DNA of 60,000 nt, taken from the NCBI GenBank assembly GCA_009746045.1, contig RPFO01000667.1, positions 2,466,317-2,526,316 on the forward strand. Reading direction: 5' to 3'. How positions within the stretch are numbered: the first letter of the stretch is position 1; each line of letters begins with the position of its first letter. Under the pieces are notes generated by a model, which saw nothing but the letters and a program-made list of their open reading frames with translations, ran no database searches and was not told the origin of the DNA. Shown one piece after another: positions 11,213-23,269 of the stretch. The translations under genes were made by a program, and so were the position numbers. Source of the DNA: Mesostigma viride (lineage: Eukaryota; Streptophyta; Mesostigmatophyceae; Mesostigmatales; Mesostigmataceae).

Positions 11213-11400
11213 ATGCCTTGCCCCCCCATATCCTCCATCAGTTGCTCTTTCAATGTGCGGGCCTTGCGGCTTCTGGCATCGCCGGGCCCGTCCCACGTGA
11301 GGAGGTGTCTGCCCGGCTGAGCGGGCCACGAGAAGTGTCTACCTGGTTGGTACGAGCTAGGTGCCCTACTAGTTGCCATCTGCGCTGCTTGATGGTCCTA
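11213..11400 (-). mobile_element. LINE family 1 ORF2 fragment (reverse orientation)
   Basis: The reverse strand repeats the family-1 segment HLLTWDGPGDARSRKARTLKEQL-EDMGGQGIS found at 2330-2420. It abuts the packaging ATPase fragment, which it probably truncated. Confidence 0.6.
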
Positions 11401-11870
11401 GTGATAAGTGGCATATGCCCACATACAAGTTGTCTGAACTACAAGTCCTCCTTGCGAACGTGGGCGGCATACCCCACACGAAAGCTTGACTGAATTATGT
11501 TGGCGACCTGCCATTAACTATACAGATCAGTTGCTGGCCGAGTTTGTGGTCCCAGCTCAGTTTGAACACCGCATTTCCTCCCTCTCTCTTGCTTGGACTG
11601 CTATGCAGGACAAGAAGAGGAGGCACACCATTGTCCAGGCCCACACGCCAGCCCCTGTGGGCAAGCCCCCCCCCCCCCAAGGATGAAAGGGCGCTTTGCT
11701 GAGTAGAATAGCTAGGATTTTGGTAGATTAGATTATATTAGATTATAGTAAGTTTAGTTAGTTTTCGCGGCTCCGCCCACTTCCATTCACCAGCAATGGA
11801 ATACGGGCTACATGATCTCCCAACGGAGTCATGTTATAGCTTAATAATTAATTTCATTTAATTTTTATTT
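11401..11870 (+). mobile_element. LINE family 2, 3'-terminal fragment
   Basis: It encodes LLAEFVVPAQFEHRISSLSL and IVQAHTPAPVGKPPPP, which is the family-2 ORF2 C-terminus also present on the reverse strand at 25.4-25.6 kb. A 3' UTR follows with the family-2 hairpin at 11810-11834 (ACATGA and CTCC pairing with GGAG and TCATGT around a CAAC loop), and then an AT-rich tail. It lies head-on to the family-1 fragment on its left. Because the two families differ, these are two insertions and not one inverted copy. Confidence 0.7.
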
Positions 11871-12455
11871 TGGCGACCGCGCCGTCCAGCGTTTTATCAA
11901 AGTCGAATGTGGGAATATAAGTGGGAATATAAGCACCCACTCCATTGCAGATGTTACTCAGAACCTTTGCATTGAAGGCACCTTCAATTTTCATTGGCAC
12001 ACGACCGGATACCTACGAATAAAATTGCAATAGTATTTATGACACCATTTTGACATTTTGGGGGCAAACTGCCACTTTGTCAGCAAAATGCCAACACTGT
12101 AGCAACAACATTCCACGCCACCAAACTGAATTCTCCAGTTCTGCAAATTTTCTAGATCTCGATGTCAACAGGGCAGGGCGCTTGACGCCCCGATCGAGCA
12201 CAGCTGTCCTGCGTGGCCAACCAATGCACAGCCATGGTACGCTGTCAGCACTGCACGGCAGAAGCCCTGTATCAAATCCTGCGGCAGAAGGCTTCTATCA
12301 AACACGCATGGTCAATTCACAAGCCATTCATGACCTGTTGCACATGCATCCAATCCCCATGCACCAGGGTGCGCTATCAAATAAAAGGACATGGAAGCCT
12401 ATCCTCCCTCTGGCAACGATCAACCCCCCTGGTGAGTTGCCCGCCACGCCCTCCT

Positions 12456-13310
12456 TCACTCTATGCGGCCCAGCATCGCGTTGTACAGCAGCCAGTTCCA
12501 GGTGTCCACCACGCTGGGTAGGATGTAGTGGAGGCAGTCCTTGGCGTGCGGCCGGTGCATGTCGGGTCGCAGCTCCGTCAAGTGGGCCACGTCCAACAAG
12601 GGGATGTGTGCGCGCCGCATGAGCGTGCGCGCGATGGCGTTGAGGCCAGGGATGCGGTCCCAGTGGTACTTCTTGTACTCGCCCCCGCCCTTGTGTGTGG
12701 CCAAGTAGCGGTCGTAGCTGGGTATGGGCGATGCGGGCGCATCCTCGCACTGCGGGTGGCCGCGTGGCGTGGTGCGGTAGAACACTTGGCCCTTGTAGTG
12801 CCGCGCCAGGTACTCCAGCGCAGCGCCCATCTCCTGCGTGTACGCCTTGTCGGAACGCCCCACCAGGTGGGCGCCTGAGTTGAGGACCACCACCTGGTGG
12901 GAGGCCAGGTGGCGCACCCAGGGGCACGACTTGTCCACGGACCAGTAGGACTTGGCCTTGACCTGTGGAGACTTGACATACTTGGCCCATGCGCCATCAG
13001 CCACGGGCGACAGCACATCGTTCCTCACAAAGGTGATCACCAGCCCGCCGCACACGCGGTACTCCTCCACGCAGGGCTTCATGGCGGGCTTCTCCGTCGC
13101 CTCGCTGGTGGTCACGCCCCCCAGCAGGGACTTGAGCGAGCGCAGCATGATGCGCGTCATCGAGTCCCCCACGAGCAGCAGGGACCGCCCTGCCAGCGCC
13201 TCGCAGAAACCGTGCTTGTCAAATGGCGCCAGGTGGCAGTGTTCACTGGCCACCACCCAGTCACATGCAGACCCAGCACAGCGGCTCTCATTGCGGCAAG
13301 CCGTCACACC

Positions 13311-13341
<31 letters not shown>

Positions 13342-13970
13342 CTGTTGCTATTGCTGCTGTTGCCGTCGCTGCTGTTTCCTGCGTCCGTAGGGGTGCCGTC
13401 GCCGCCGTCCTCAGCGCTGCTGTTGCCGGCGTGTGGGTACTTGCGGCCGATACCCAGGTTCCTGCTGACACCGCATGGCGCAGGGACCCACGTCCCCCGC
13501 GTGTACAAGTCCGCGTTGCAGCGTGCGTCCTGCGCTGTTGGTGATGTGATGACCCTCTCCGACGCCCTTTTCACAGCAGGGGCGGGGGCAAGGGCGCGGG
13601 GATGGGGCCGCTGTTTCTTGGGCAGGGCCCGTTTCTTGTGCGAGTGCTTGGGGGCGGCGACAGACCGCGCCTGTGCCGACGGCTGGCTGTAGCGTGACAC
13701 CTGCCAGCGGGGGGCAGGCGGCGCACTGCCAGTGTCCGTGTCAGGTCCAGCGGGTGATGGCCAGCCAGGCGCGGGGGTGTGCAGCTCATCCACCGGCCGA
13801 GAGGGCGGCGCGCCTCCGTGCCACACCAGGGCCGGCGCAGGGTCCGGTCGGCCGGCGCTTTGGCTCCAGTACAAGGGCAGGACGAAGAACGCGCAGACGA
13901 GGATGCTAGCGGATGTCACGCAGAGCAAGCAGCGTGCGACCGTCGCCGTGCGCAGCCGCGGGACCCTCAT
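12456..13970 (-). CDS. TBL/PMR5-like polysaccharide O-acetyltransferase, type II membrane protein
   Basis: An intronless gene of 504 codons. Residues about 12-34 (CLLCVTSASILVCAFFVLPLYW) form an N-terminal signal anchor, followed by a Pro/Ser-rich stem. CNADLYTRGTWV begins a TBL-like N-terminal domain. A Ser/Asn/Gly low-complexity insert, encoded by a GCT/GTT repeat at about 13311-13378, interrupts it before CDWVVASEHCHLAPF. The catalytic blocks follow: LLLVGDSMTR (GDS near residue 268) and DCLHYILPSVVDTWNW (Asp477 and His480, the DCxHWxLPGxxDTWN signature of plant TBL proteins). Known TBL members O-acetylate xylan, mannan or pectin in the Golgi. The acceptor in this alga is not deducible. 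The frame is intact. The start is the first Met of the frame, directly upstream of the basic residues and the anchor. Confidence 0.85.
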
Positions 13971-13999
13971 CGGCCGGCACTCGCCTTCATGGGGTGGGC

Positions 14000-14637
14000 G
14001 TCCACCACGGACGCGCGACAGGGGGATGCCGCCCAGTTGGCATGCCGTGGCAAGGGCGGGAGGGGTGAACGATGCAGTTTCCCAGGTCTACATAGCTCGG
14101 TGGATGACACGTGCGAGCCAGGTCAAGCCCGACGCGAATAAACACGGGGGCAGACGAAGCAAGCCACTTTGTTGCACTGCAGGCTCTATTTACATTAACT
14201 TTTTTGTTTGTCGGTCCATCAGGGCATGAAATATAGCCCGCAATGACAACTCGACAATGATAACGAGGCCATTAAAGGATAACTGCGCAGCGGTGATTTC
14301 ACAAAATTCTCCAAACTGGCAGTGTGCTTGGCGTGCAGCGAGCTGTGCGTGCACGGGGCCCCCGGGATAGCAGAGGAATCGAAAATCAAGGTCCAATGTA
14401 TGGGAGAATTCCGAATTCAAGGTTGTGGCTCATGCGGCCTCGATGCCAACAAAAGTGGAGCCAGCATCCCATACGGACGTGCGGCGTGCGCAATCAGGAG
14501 GTGCATCGCGCTTGCATGCTGCCAAACATTCATCCCTTCCCTCCAGACAATTACCAGTATCGAGGTCTGAGCAAAGCTTACTGCTATCGATAATAATCGA
14601 CTGGGAACCGGCAATCTATCGTTAGGTGCATTTAAAA
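14000..14637. other. Intergenic, 5' flank of TBL-like gene
   Basis: I see no gene or clear repeat. Confidence 0.35.
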
Positions 14638-14731
14638 GCACAGTAGTGGCGAAGTAGAAGCACGGTCTTAGGTAGTAAGAAGCACAGTAGTGGCGAAAGA
14701 TCTGCCTACAAAAGGAGCGCCACTACTGTGC
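14638..14731. repeat. Direct and inverted copies of a 14-bp word forming a hairpin
   Basis: GCACAGTAGTGGCG occurs at 14638-14651 and 14682-14695, and its exact inverse CGCCACTACTGTGC at 14718-14731. The last two can form a 14-bp stem with a 22-base loop. It may be the end of a small foldback element. Confidence 0.6.
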
Positions 14732-15144
14732 ACGTCGTGTGCAGCGGACGGGAGGGCTGGTTGAATTTACTCTCTACACTCTTTATTTTTTAGCCTTGTC
14801 TTTCTTCCAGTTCCCACTAGTTCTATGGTAGGCTTTTACGGTAGTGCACCTGACAAACGCAAGATCTAGAGGGGGCCGGCCTCGGTCAGGCCTATTGCCT
14901 AATGAAGAAAAAGATTGTGCATAAAGAATTTTATCTAAACACTTTCATGGTCATACTGTACACAACTCGAAGAGATGGATGGATGGATCATTTTCCGGTG
15001 AAATGGGTGTTAGTTTATGGATGGATCATGCCATCATGGATGGATTGATGGGGGCTGGTCGGGGTTATTACTGGTAAGTGGTATTCTTACTTAGTACCTC
15101 GTGGTCATACAGAACTCGACTACTAAATATATCCGGCCCTCGGC

Positions 15145-15521
15145 CACTAAAGATTCTCTGCTGCCCTTGGGCGGCGTGGGACACAACAACATCAACAACA
15201 ACAACAGAACTCGAAGGTATGCTAGCGGACGACTGTATTCTCAGACGGTCTAGAGGTATGTATTTGTACTGCACAGTGCAGATCTGTTAAGTAGGCCTAC
15301 TCTCCGTGTCTCCGTATGATGTTGCGTATACTGGCTATCATTTCAGATTTCTCTACGGTATTTAGTGGTAATAAAACAGCTGCCACAAACAAAACTGAAC
15401 GTATCAGTTTTCTCTACGGTAGTTGGTAATAATACAGCTGCCACAAGTCCACAACACAACTGAGCGTTAGTTAGTTGCATCCCACGCCGCACAATCATGG
15501 GCAGCAGAGTCTCTAGTGGCA
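15145..15521. mobile_element. Small inverted-repeat element; paralogue of the repeat at 50.7/51.5 kb
   Basis: The left end (GGCCACTAAAGATTCTCTGC, then TGCCCTTGGGCGGCGTGGGA) is matched in inverse by TCCCACGCCGC...GGGCAGCAGAGTCTCTAGTGGC at 15485-15521. Just inside the left end is a degenerate (CAA)n run (15182-15206). The same end sequence, on the other strand and next to a huge (TTG)n, is present at 50701-50735 and 51456-51478. Between the ends lies a degenerate direct duplication of about 62 bp (15348-15470, CTCTACGGTA... and CAGCTGCCACAA...). Confidence 0.55.
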
Positions 15522-15615
15522 CAACTGAACGTACCGATGACTGACAACAAGGTTATTATAATAACATGTAATTTTATTTTATTTTATTATAAATGTTGAG
15601 TTGCATTGGCGCCGA

Positions 15616-15705
15616 TTTTCCGCGGGAAAACTTCGCAAATACGTCTGCAGTCTGCAGCGGCGTCCCACCTACGTGGCTTATTCCCGCAATTGATGCCATT
15701 CCCGC
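15616..15705. promoter_or_regulatory. Cluster of E2F-like sites upstream of mraY
   Basis: GCGGGAAA at 15622-15629, inside the near-palindrome TTTTCCGCGGGAAAA, and TTCCCGC at 15681-15687 and 15699-15705 lie 110-200 bp before the mraY ATG. They match the core of the conserved plant and algal E2F/DP site (TTTCCCGC or its inverse). If used, they would place the gene under S-phase control. This is inferred from sequence only. Confidence 0.35.
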
Positions 15706-15815
15706 ATTTTGACGCATTAATGAATCCTGAAATCAGCCTCCGCCAAGAGCCCGCCATTCTCTTCCTGCTCACGCCTCTATGCTTTTGTAAAACGGAGTGA
15801 ACGTCGGCCACGACC

Positions 15816-17667
15816 ATGGCAACCTGCACTAGTGCCTTGACGATACCGAAGGAAGTACATGGGGCAGCTAGGTTAGGAGCACCCCGCAGGTCATCTATTT
15901 CTCAACTCACGCAGCCCATCGCAAATGCTTGCTGCAAGCGCGTCCCATGGCCAAATTGTTTACTTGTAAGAACTTCGAGATGCAGTGGCGTACTCCGCGC
16001 GACGGTCGAGGTACTTCCGGCTTCCTTGGTAAAATACCCGGTGCGTACATCTTCTTGTCGCCATTTCCCACGTCCTAAGTTGAGCATTACTTAAATTCGC
16101 AGTCCTCGACTGGGCTACCCCCCCGCGTGATCAGCTCAGTTAATATTAGATGGCATTGTCAACAGGGAGATGCCACCGTCCCTTGGGCCGCACTGCTGCT
16201 TTAGCCTGCTATGCTTCGCGCCGGCGACCCCCGCGTGGGCCGACAGGGGTCGGTTGGCCCGGATCTAGTGGAATGCAACTGCAAGGATAAATGCAGATCT
16301 AGGCCTCCCGCTCGTGGTCGATAACACAGGTCATAAAGGCTTGCTCATGTGCAGCACGAGTACATCATGTGCTCCCGTTGCAGGCACGGTGGCGAGAAGG
16401 CTACAAAACAAGGAGGTTCGCCGTCAGGAAAGGGGCGTTTCCCAACAAAGCTGCCCTACGGTATGCAATAGCATTGTCCATTGCGCCTAATCCACAGGAT
16501 ATTTCCTTGCTCCTAGGAAATGCTAGCTCCACGCATCGCTGGCATGACAACCGCATGCATGCTTCATGCACACTTCGGAAACATTTGTAATTTCGGAACA
16601 TGCTTGTCGCTGGCTGGCTCCAGTATCAGCAGCTCGCGCACCAAACAAGCTGCCACCACACCCCATGACAAGACCCGCGCAACTTTGTGTTCAAACATGC
16701 CTGGGTATCCGCTGGCCAAATGCAATCCATCCCCCAGCAGTGAGGCACGCACACGTGAGTTCCCCCCTAGCAAGTACTTAGTCACTAAGTGAGGTATGAA
16801 TACTGTCATTCACGCGTGGGACTGCCGGAGTTAGGTTCATGTTTATCTTGGGTTGCCGTGGTTAGCAGTTGACATATGGCGGGATCCCCCCAGGGCCACG
16901 GTGCACCCAAGAACTAATTGGTCGCAGCCAGGACAAGCTGATATTCCAGTACAGGCAGTATAGTTGCGTAGCGTTACTCGCGTCTCAAGTCGGGTCGGAT
17001 TCGGACTTGGAAAACCGTACCTGTGCGGACTTGGAAAACCTTACATGCGCGCATGCACACATGCATGGTATGGATAAACAAGGGCACCTGTCCTCCCCCC
17101 CTTCCCCCACCCACCCCACAAACACCTGCGCAGGGTCAAGGCCAGCGCGGAAGGCGGCACCGACACCAGCGGATCGCAAGGGGCCGCGCCTGCGGCGGCC
17201 GATGCCGACAACAACAACGACCCACCACCTGCATGGCCTGCCTATGCAGGATGGATGTCCGCACTGGCTATTTTTGGTGCCTGCTTTGCCGCCGCCGTCA
17301 CGGCTGACACCCACATGGACCGCCTCGCCCGCCTGGCACTGTCTGCGTCCTCTGCGTCGTCGGCTGCCGGCACCTGCCTCATGCCGCCCTTTCTGCTGGC
17401 CACCGTGGGGGCGGCCGTCCTCGGGTGGGTGCTGCGGTGCTGGCGGGGCCTGGCATTGGGGTGATGCAGGCATGGTGGCGTGGTGGTGTGGGAACTATTT
17501 ATACCACCACTATGGTACTAGTGCAAGTTTGGTATGGTCTTCAGAAGAAGATACGCATGTCACTGGTGACATGTGAGTGGGCGATGGATGGGCGCCTGGC
17601 AAGGGGAAGCGTAGGCGGCTGTTTACCCCATCATCATCGTGTGAGCCCACTTGGTGTGTGCCCACTT

Positions 17668-17701
<34 letters not shown>

Positions 17702-20700
17702 GGCCTACTTTGGGCCCACTTTGTGCCTACTTTGTGCCTATCTTGTGTCTACTTGCGATGTCCACCTTTTCTGCCCAGAGGTCGGCATTCTTCCCTTGGG
17801 ACCAGCGATCCTTCCAGCATTCAATCAATCGTTCTTGTGGGAGCTCCGCATCTTGCAAGCATTTTGGCACTAGGCTAGAAGGTAAGAAATGTTGAACATC
17901 ACGCCAGGGATGCCCAGGGATACCTCTGCGCAGTGCATGGGCCTCTCCTCAGGCTCCGTGCATGCCTCTGCTCGCCTGCCTTGGCTGGCGAATCGGCGGC
18001 ATCCCGTGGGTGTATAGTCTCGACGGCGCGCGCTGCTGGGCCATCATCCTTGTCATCCTTTGCGCTTGCAACCACGGGCACAGCACGTGCCGTATGCACG
18101 TGCCGTTCGTCCAAACATACCAACTCGCCCCTTGCTGCGCACTGCCACCCCATACCCCCCTGGTGCCTCTCCCCCTTGCACATTTGTGGCGGGCAGCTTT
18201 ATCGCGGTGCGCGTGCTGACCAAGGTCAAGGCGGGCCAGGTCGTGCGCCTGGAGGGGCCCTCGTCCCACCTGGCCAGCAAGAGCGGCACGCCCACCCTGG
18301 GAGGCATCAGCTTCATCCCTGTGGCGGCGGCCGTGGCCGTTTGGTGGTGCCAAGTCAGCGGCGTGCAGGGGTCCCAGGTGAGTCCTCCACTGCATGCTGC
18401 CAGGCCCCCGCTATCGCATGGCTCGTTGATGGGGGTAGTGCCGGCCCACGGCATTCGGGCTCTCCCAATGGATGCACGTGCCTTGTTAATCAGATGGGAG
18501 ATGAGAGGATGTGGGCATCGTCATTGTTACACGCTTCATGAATGCAAGCCACCTGGTGCGATGCCATGGCACTAGGATCCACTGTCGCATGGCCTTGGCA
18601 GGTTACAGCCGAAGTGGCTGTCACGCGCTGGCTGCTTGCGGTGCCTGCTGCTGGGTTGCTTTCTTTCTCTGGAACCCTCGCGTTGCTGTGTCCACGCGTG
18701 CAGTCCACACGTCAGGTGCTGCTACCCCGTATGCATGGCATGTGTGCACAGCAAGGGGAGGGTTTAGTGGGGTGAGGTGCGCAGGGTTGCTGAGGGAGCA
18801 GCACACGCTTCGCACTGGAGCACCGAGCCACTGAGGGTACCGGGAGACAAAAAGGACAGCAGAGGATTCCCCGTGCGGTGTTCTTCTATCTGCCCTCTTA
18901 AATCTTCCCCACGGGATGCGTGCTTGGGTGCCTCAAGCCTTTGTGACAAAAAGCCTGCCTTGTTCCCAGGGTCTTGGCTATGTGCACCCAGGGGCAGCCT
19001 AGGTGTTGCCGTTCCCCAACAAGTCTCCGACAGGGCAGGCCACCCTCCGCCCAGGTGTGCACAGCCCCCTTGGCCTCCCCCCTCCCTGCGGTCGTGCATC
19101 CAGGGACGCGCATGCACACTCGGACGTTGGCGTGGTCCCCCAGGGAACACGAGACAGGCATTTGTCTGTGTTTTGAAACCGTTCCCATTATTCGCTGGCA
19201 CTCACCCACATGGCTGGCTTCCCCCAGGTGGGCCTGGTGACCGCACTGGCGGCTGTCACGTGCGCGTACGGAGCAATCGGATTGGCCGACGACTGGGCCT
19301 CCCTTCGTCGCCGCAAGAATGAGGGGCTGTCGCCACGCACAAAGCTGTTGCTGCAGGTGAGGGAACGCACAAAGCTGTTGCTGCAGGAGAGGGCACACAC
19401 AAAGCTGTTGCTGCAGGGGAGGGCACGCACTAAGCTGTTGCTGCAGGTGAGAGCACGCGCAAAGCTGTTGCTGCAGGTGAGGGTACGCGCAAAGCTGTTA
19501 TTGCAGGGGAGGGCGCGCACAATACTATTGCTGCAGGTGAGGGTACACACAAAGCTGTTACTGCAGGGGAGGGCATGCACAAAGTACAGGAGGAGGGCAC
19601 TGCAGGCAGGTGGATGCCTCCTGAGGGTGGGAAACAGTCAAGGGAATTGATGTGTGTGCAGCACATCAAGAACCATTCCGTAATTTTGCCTGCCGTACGC
19701 TGCATGTCTTTATTTTTTTTTCATCATGCAAGCAATGATGCATTAATTGGGCTTCTTTGTGCTGTTCGCTGACCACCGCAATGCCCAGCTGTTGCGGTGT
19801 CCGGCCCTGCTGCACCTTCTATGGCGTTTGTGAGGCTGCATGAATTGAACTTATTTTGACTCTGTTCTTCACACCTTACAAATTTCAGGAACTCGGGTGA
19901 AACCGCTGATTAGAGGCATACCTTCCACCGTACTCGGGACCCGACGCACTGTAGTCCCCCTCCATGGCTACGTTTGTTTGCGAATGGTTGGGTACAGTAG
20001 TCACTTGTGTGATGGCAGCAGGGCGGGTGGGGTCTGGCACGTGGATGCATCCGCGCCGGATGGCGTATCTCTCATGCCTGGGTAGTGCCATGGCAGGGGG
20101 CCACGTCATGTGTGGCATATGTGAAGGACATGGTCTACTTGGGTGAAGAACCCTTGTAGTAGTTATGATATTCAACAAATGAACCCTTTATTCCACAAAT
20201 GTCTGGCATCAGAACTCGTGCCTAAAGAGTAATGGTGATGGAGCAGGGGTCTTTCCTTGGACCTTGAATTCACCCTAAAGTAAGTACACCCGTGTGTCGT
20301 ATCGTAGTACACCCGTGTGTCGTATCGTAGTACACCATGTGGGAGGGGAAAGCTGATGATTTGTTATTCACAGTCCAGGACATTTATGGTTGTAACCTGC
20401 CTAGGGTAGCCGGGATAGGCGCGGCCCTTTCTTAGTCGCGAAATCGTACCAAAAGTCTGGCGTTTGGTCCCTAGTGGCATGCTTGGCCCACCACCATCCC
20501 AGTAGGTAGATGGGGTCACGCTTGGCCCACCACCATCCCAGTAGAGATGGGGGACCTGGCTGTGTAACCAGGCCTACGCGCCGTGGCTATGTATCGAGCC
20601 TACGTGTCGTGCTGGTGGTGCGCCACATCTCATGGCGGGGCGTACTTGCTGCCATGTGGCGTCTGCCCATTCATCCGCTTTGCTACTTATGTTATTACGC

Positions 20701-23108
20701 TCTGCGCTCACCCCCACCTCGCCAGCTCCTGGCAGGGGAGTTCTTCCTCTACTGGTTCAGCAAGACCAGCCTGTTCGCGTCTGTGGGGTACGTCCACATG
20801 TCACCGTGCTCAATGATGCCATCTCCCAAGCATGCTGTGAGATGCTCGACCCATTGGTTGCCTGTTGTATGTACTGAACCCAGCAGGTTGGATGGTGGTG
20901 TTTCCAGGGAGCCAGGGGGGGGGAAGGCGTCAATCTGGGTAAGTCGAGTTGGAATATCACAGGGAGACAGTATGCACTGGACGTGGCACAGCAAAGCGTG
21001 CGAGTTGTTGGGATTGCGGCGGCCTCCGGGAGTGGAAGCACCAACAGGTGGAAGCGCGGGTGGGGGATGGCAGTATAAGCGCCGAGTTCCACCGCATACG
21101 TTCAGGCTGCTGCAAGTATTGTCGCATTTTCTTGCTGTTGTGGCACAATTTTGCATGTTGTTGCTTGGGCGAACAGGAATATTTAACCCACACTTAACCT
21201 GGATGTGCATTCACATGGGGGCGGGGGCGGGGGCGGGGGGGGGCGGGGGCGGGGCGGGGGCGGGGCGGGGGCGGGGCGGGGGCGGGGGCGGGGCGGGGCG
21301 GGGCGGGGGCGGGGCGGGGCGGGGCGGGGGCGGGGCGGGGGCATGAGCACGGGTGTAAGTGTTGTGGCAACCAGCATGGCACATCTGAGATGTCAAGTAC
21401 CAAAATACGAGTGCCCAGTTATTCGCTGCAGTTCCCTGGGTGCAGATCATCGGTGTCGTAGACGATTCTCCACTGGAGGTGGCAGAGCTGTTCCACATGG
21501 TGGGTGGCTAAACTGCAGTATACATCGAAAAACGAGGGATATGCGTTAACAAGTTCAAGATGACCACCCTGGCATCGATGGCAACTCAGGGACGTATGGG
21601 AAACCTGCTGGGGTTTCCAGAGCCTGCGTTCGCCCTCAGACGTGTCATAACCAGACTGCTGGGGTTTGCAATCGCGCTTTGGACCTCCCGCGCGCACACA
21701 CACTGCCCACTTTTGCTACCCGCAGGACGACCATCAAGCTCGTCAACGGCTGGAGCCTGCCCCTGGGCCCTCTCTACTGGCCGTTTGCCCTCTTCACCAT
21801 GACGGCGATGAGCAACGGCGTCAACCTCACCGATGGCTTGGACGGCTTGGCGGCGGGGGTGTCCGCCGCCGCCCTGATGGCCTTTGCCGTCATGTCCCTC
21901 CCGCTGGCCGCCGGTATGTCACCCACCTGGGCCCTGATCCTTTGCCTGCCCGCAGACATGGCTTGCACTTCTGCCTGAAGACATGGCTGTGCTGTCTACT
22001 CTGTGAGACGCCTTTGTTCCCTTTCTCGCCATGTGCAACGTTGGCGGCTCACCGGCGCAGCCAGTCTACTCCAACCTGTCACCTTCACCTCCCTCCCCTG
22101 GCCTCTTTACCTGTCATCGCCTTCTCCCTGCCCATCACATGGCAGGGACTTCCGTGTTCAGCGCGGCGCTGGCGGGCGGCTGCTGCGGCTTTCTGGTGCA
22201 CAACCGGCACAAGGCCACCATGTTCATGGGGGACACAGGGTCCCTGGCGCTGGGGGGTGCGCTCGGCGCCATCGCCGTGAGCACAGGGCAGCTGTTCCCG
22301 CTACTGCTGGCGTCCGGGGTATACCTGGCCGAGACGTTGTCCGTCATTCTGCAGGTGACGTGCTTGCGATGGAGTACAACACGGATTTACGTTGCTGATT
22401 AACGCAAGGAGGTGTTGGTTGAGCAGAAGCAAGAAGATCTTTTGTAGGGAGGCAGGGAGGGGCAGGGACTTCTTGGGTTTGTTGTGCAGACGTCGGGACT
22501 TCTGTCTTTCTGTTGTGGCACGTTGCCTGGCTGTGCCTGCATGTCCCCCCACAGACACAGCCATTTTGTTGTCGGTTTCCTGGTATGGCCAGCGCTTGAT
22601 GCTGCGTGTCAGTTTGCGTGGCCTTGTACATTTACACTTTCAACTTTCGCTAAACCCTGATAGTTTGTTATTGCCTAGACAGATTGACATTTGCACAGTA
22701 ATTGCACAACTGTGATAATGACACTGTGCTTACCACACGAGAAAAACACATCTGTCCGCGCCACTCCAGTGATGGCCCTGACGTGCAGTCTTGCGGTATT
22801 CAGACATTATGTGGCTGCCATGGTTGGATTTTCTTAGTTCCAAAATGTTTTAGATTTTGAAAGGATGAATGTTGGATAAAGGTCATTATTCTGAAATCTC
22901 ATCGCCTTGTCGTGGGCTCTGCTGCCAGGTGTGGTACTACAAGAGCACAAAAGGACCCGATGGAAAAGGCAAAGGCCTGCTGCGAATGGCACCTCTTCAC
23001 CACCATTTTGAGCTCAGCGGCTGGCCTGAAACTCTGGTTGTCACAGTGTTTTATGCAGCAGGTATCCTGCTTGCATTGTTGGCGTGCTGGGTTGGTTTGA
23101 AGTTGTAA
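15816..23108 (+). CDS. mraY: Phospho-N-acetylmuramoyl-pentapeptide transferase, plastid-targeted, nine exons
   Basis: MraY transfers phospho-MurNAc-pentapeptide to polyprenyl phosphate, giving lipid I of peptidoglycan. Proposed exons are 15816-16028, 16384-16460, 17134-17424, 18197-18377, 19228-19356, 20726-20787, 21726-21913, 22146-22354 and 22929-23108. Every boundary is GT-AG, and phases agree throughout, giving about 509 residues. Exon 1 is Ser/Arg/Ala-rich with few acids, like a chloroplast transit peptide; donors at 16011 and 16041 would also keep frame. Family blocks are all present: [12 protein letters not shown] (exon 4), [20 protein letters not shown] with the DD pair (exon 5), [16 protein letters not shown] (exon 7), [14 protein letters not shown] (exon 8) and [14 protein letters not shown] (exon 9). 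Membrane segments are spaced as in bacterial MraY. Introns 5 and 6 carry a minisatellite and a G-rich tract. Exons 1-2 are the least certain, exons 4-9 very sure. Confidence 0.9.
19330..19584 (+). repeat. 30-bp minisatellite repeating the exon 5 end and 5' splice site of mraY
   Basis: The exon end ...CGCACAAAGCTGTTGCTGCAG (to 19356) and the following GTGAGGG are repeated seven more times plus a partial copy, with a 30-bp period. The splice-site position reads GTGAG in units 1, 4, 5 and 7, and GAGAG or GGGAG in the others. Thirty bases keep the reading frame, so use of a downstream donor would add multiples of ten residues (type R-x-R-T-K-L-L-L-Q). Confidence 0.9.
21218..21345 (+). repeat. G-rich tract (GGGGC/GGGGGC)n in mraY intron 6
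   Basis: About 128 bp of almost uninterrupted GGGGCGGGGGCG units on the coding strand. It has strong quadruplex potential in DNA and in the pre-mRNA. Confidence 0.85.
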
Positions 23109-23264
23109 CCGTCAGAGCTATTCCCACCAGCGCCAGGATCTTTAAGCGGACTCATCACGAACTAGAAGTCAGGTGGAAAAAGAAAACTTGCCCAGGCTGG
23201 CTGCACCAATTTAGTTTGGAGATCAGGTACCTGATTAATTAGTTAATAGGTATCTTATACTGCC

Positions 23265-23269
23265 TGTAA
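23265..23269 (+). terminator. Possible TGTAA polyadenylation signal of mraY
   Basis: TGTAA, the usual chlorophyte polyadenylation hexamer core, lies 157 bp after the stop codon. A five-base match is weak by itself. Confidence 0.3.

Noticed and set aside
18603-18715. Possible extra mraY exon ([18 protein letters not shown]...)
   Set aside because: It has a usable acceptor and is hydrophobic, but exons 4 and 5 join in phase and align to the MraY family without it. A cassette exon is possible but not supported.
21183-21549. Gly/Ala/Arg and Pro/Arg-rich frames
   Set aside because: Readings of the intronic G-rich tract in mraY.
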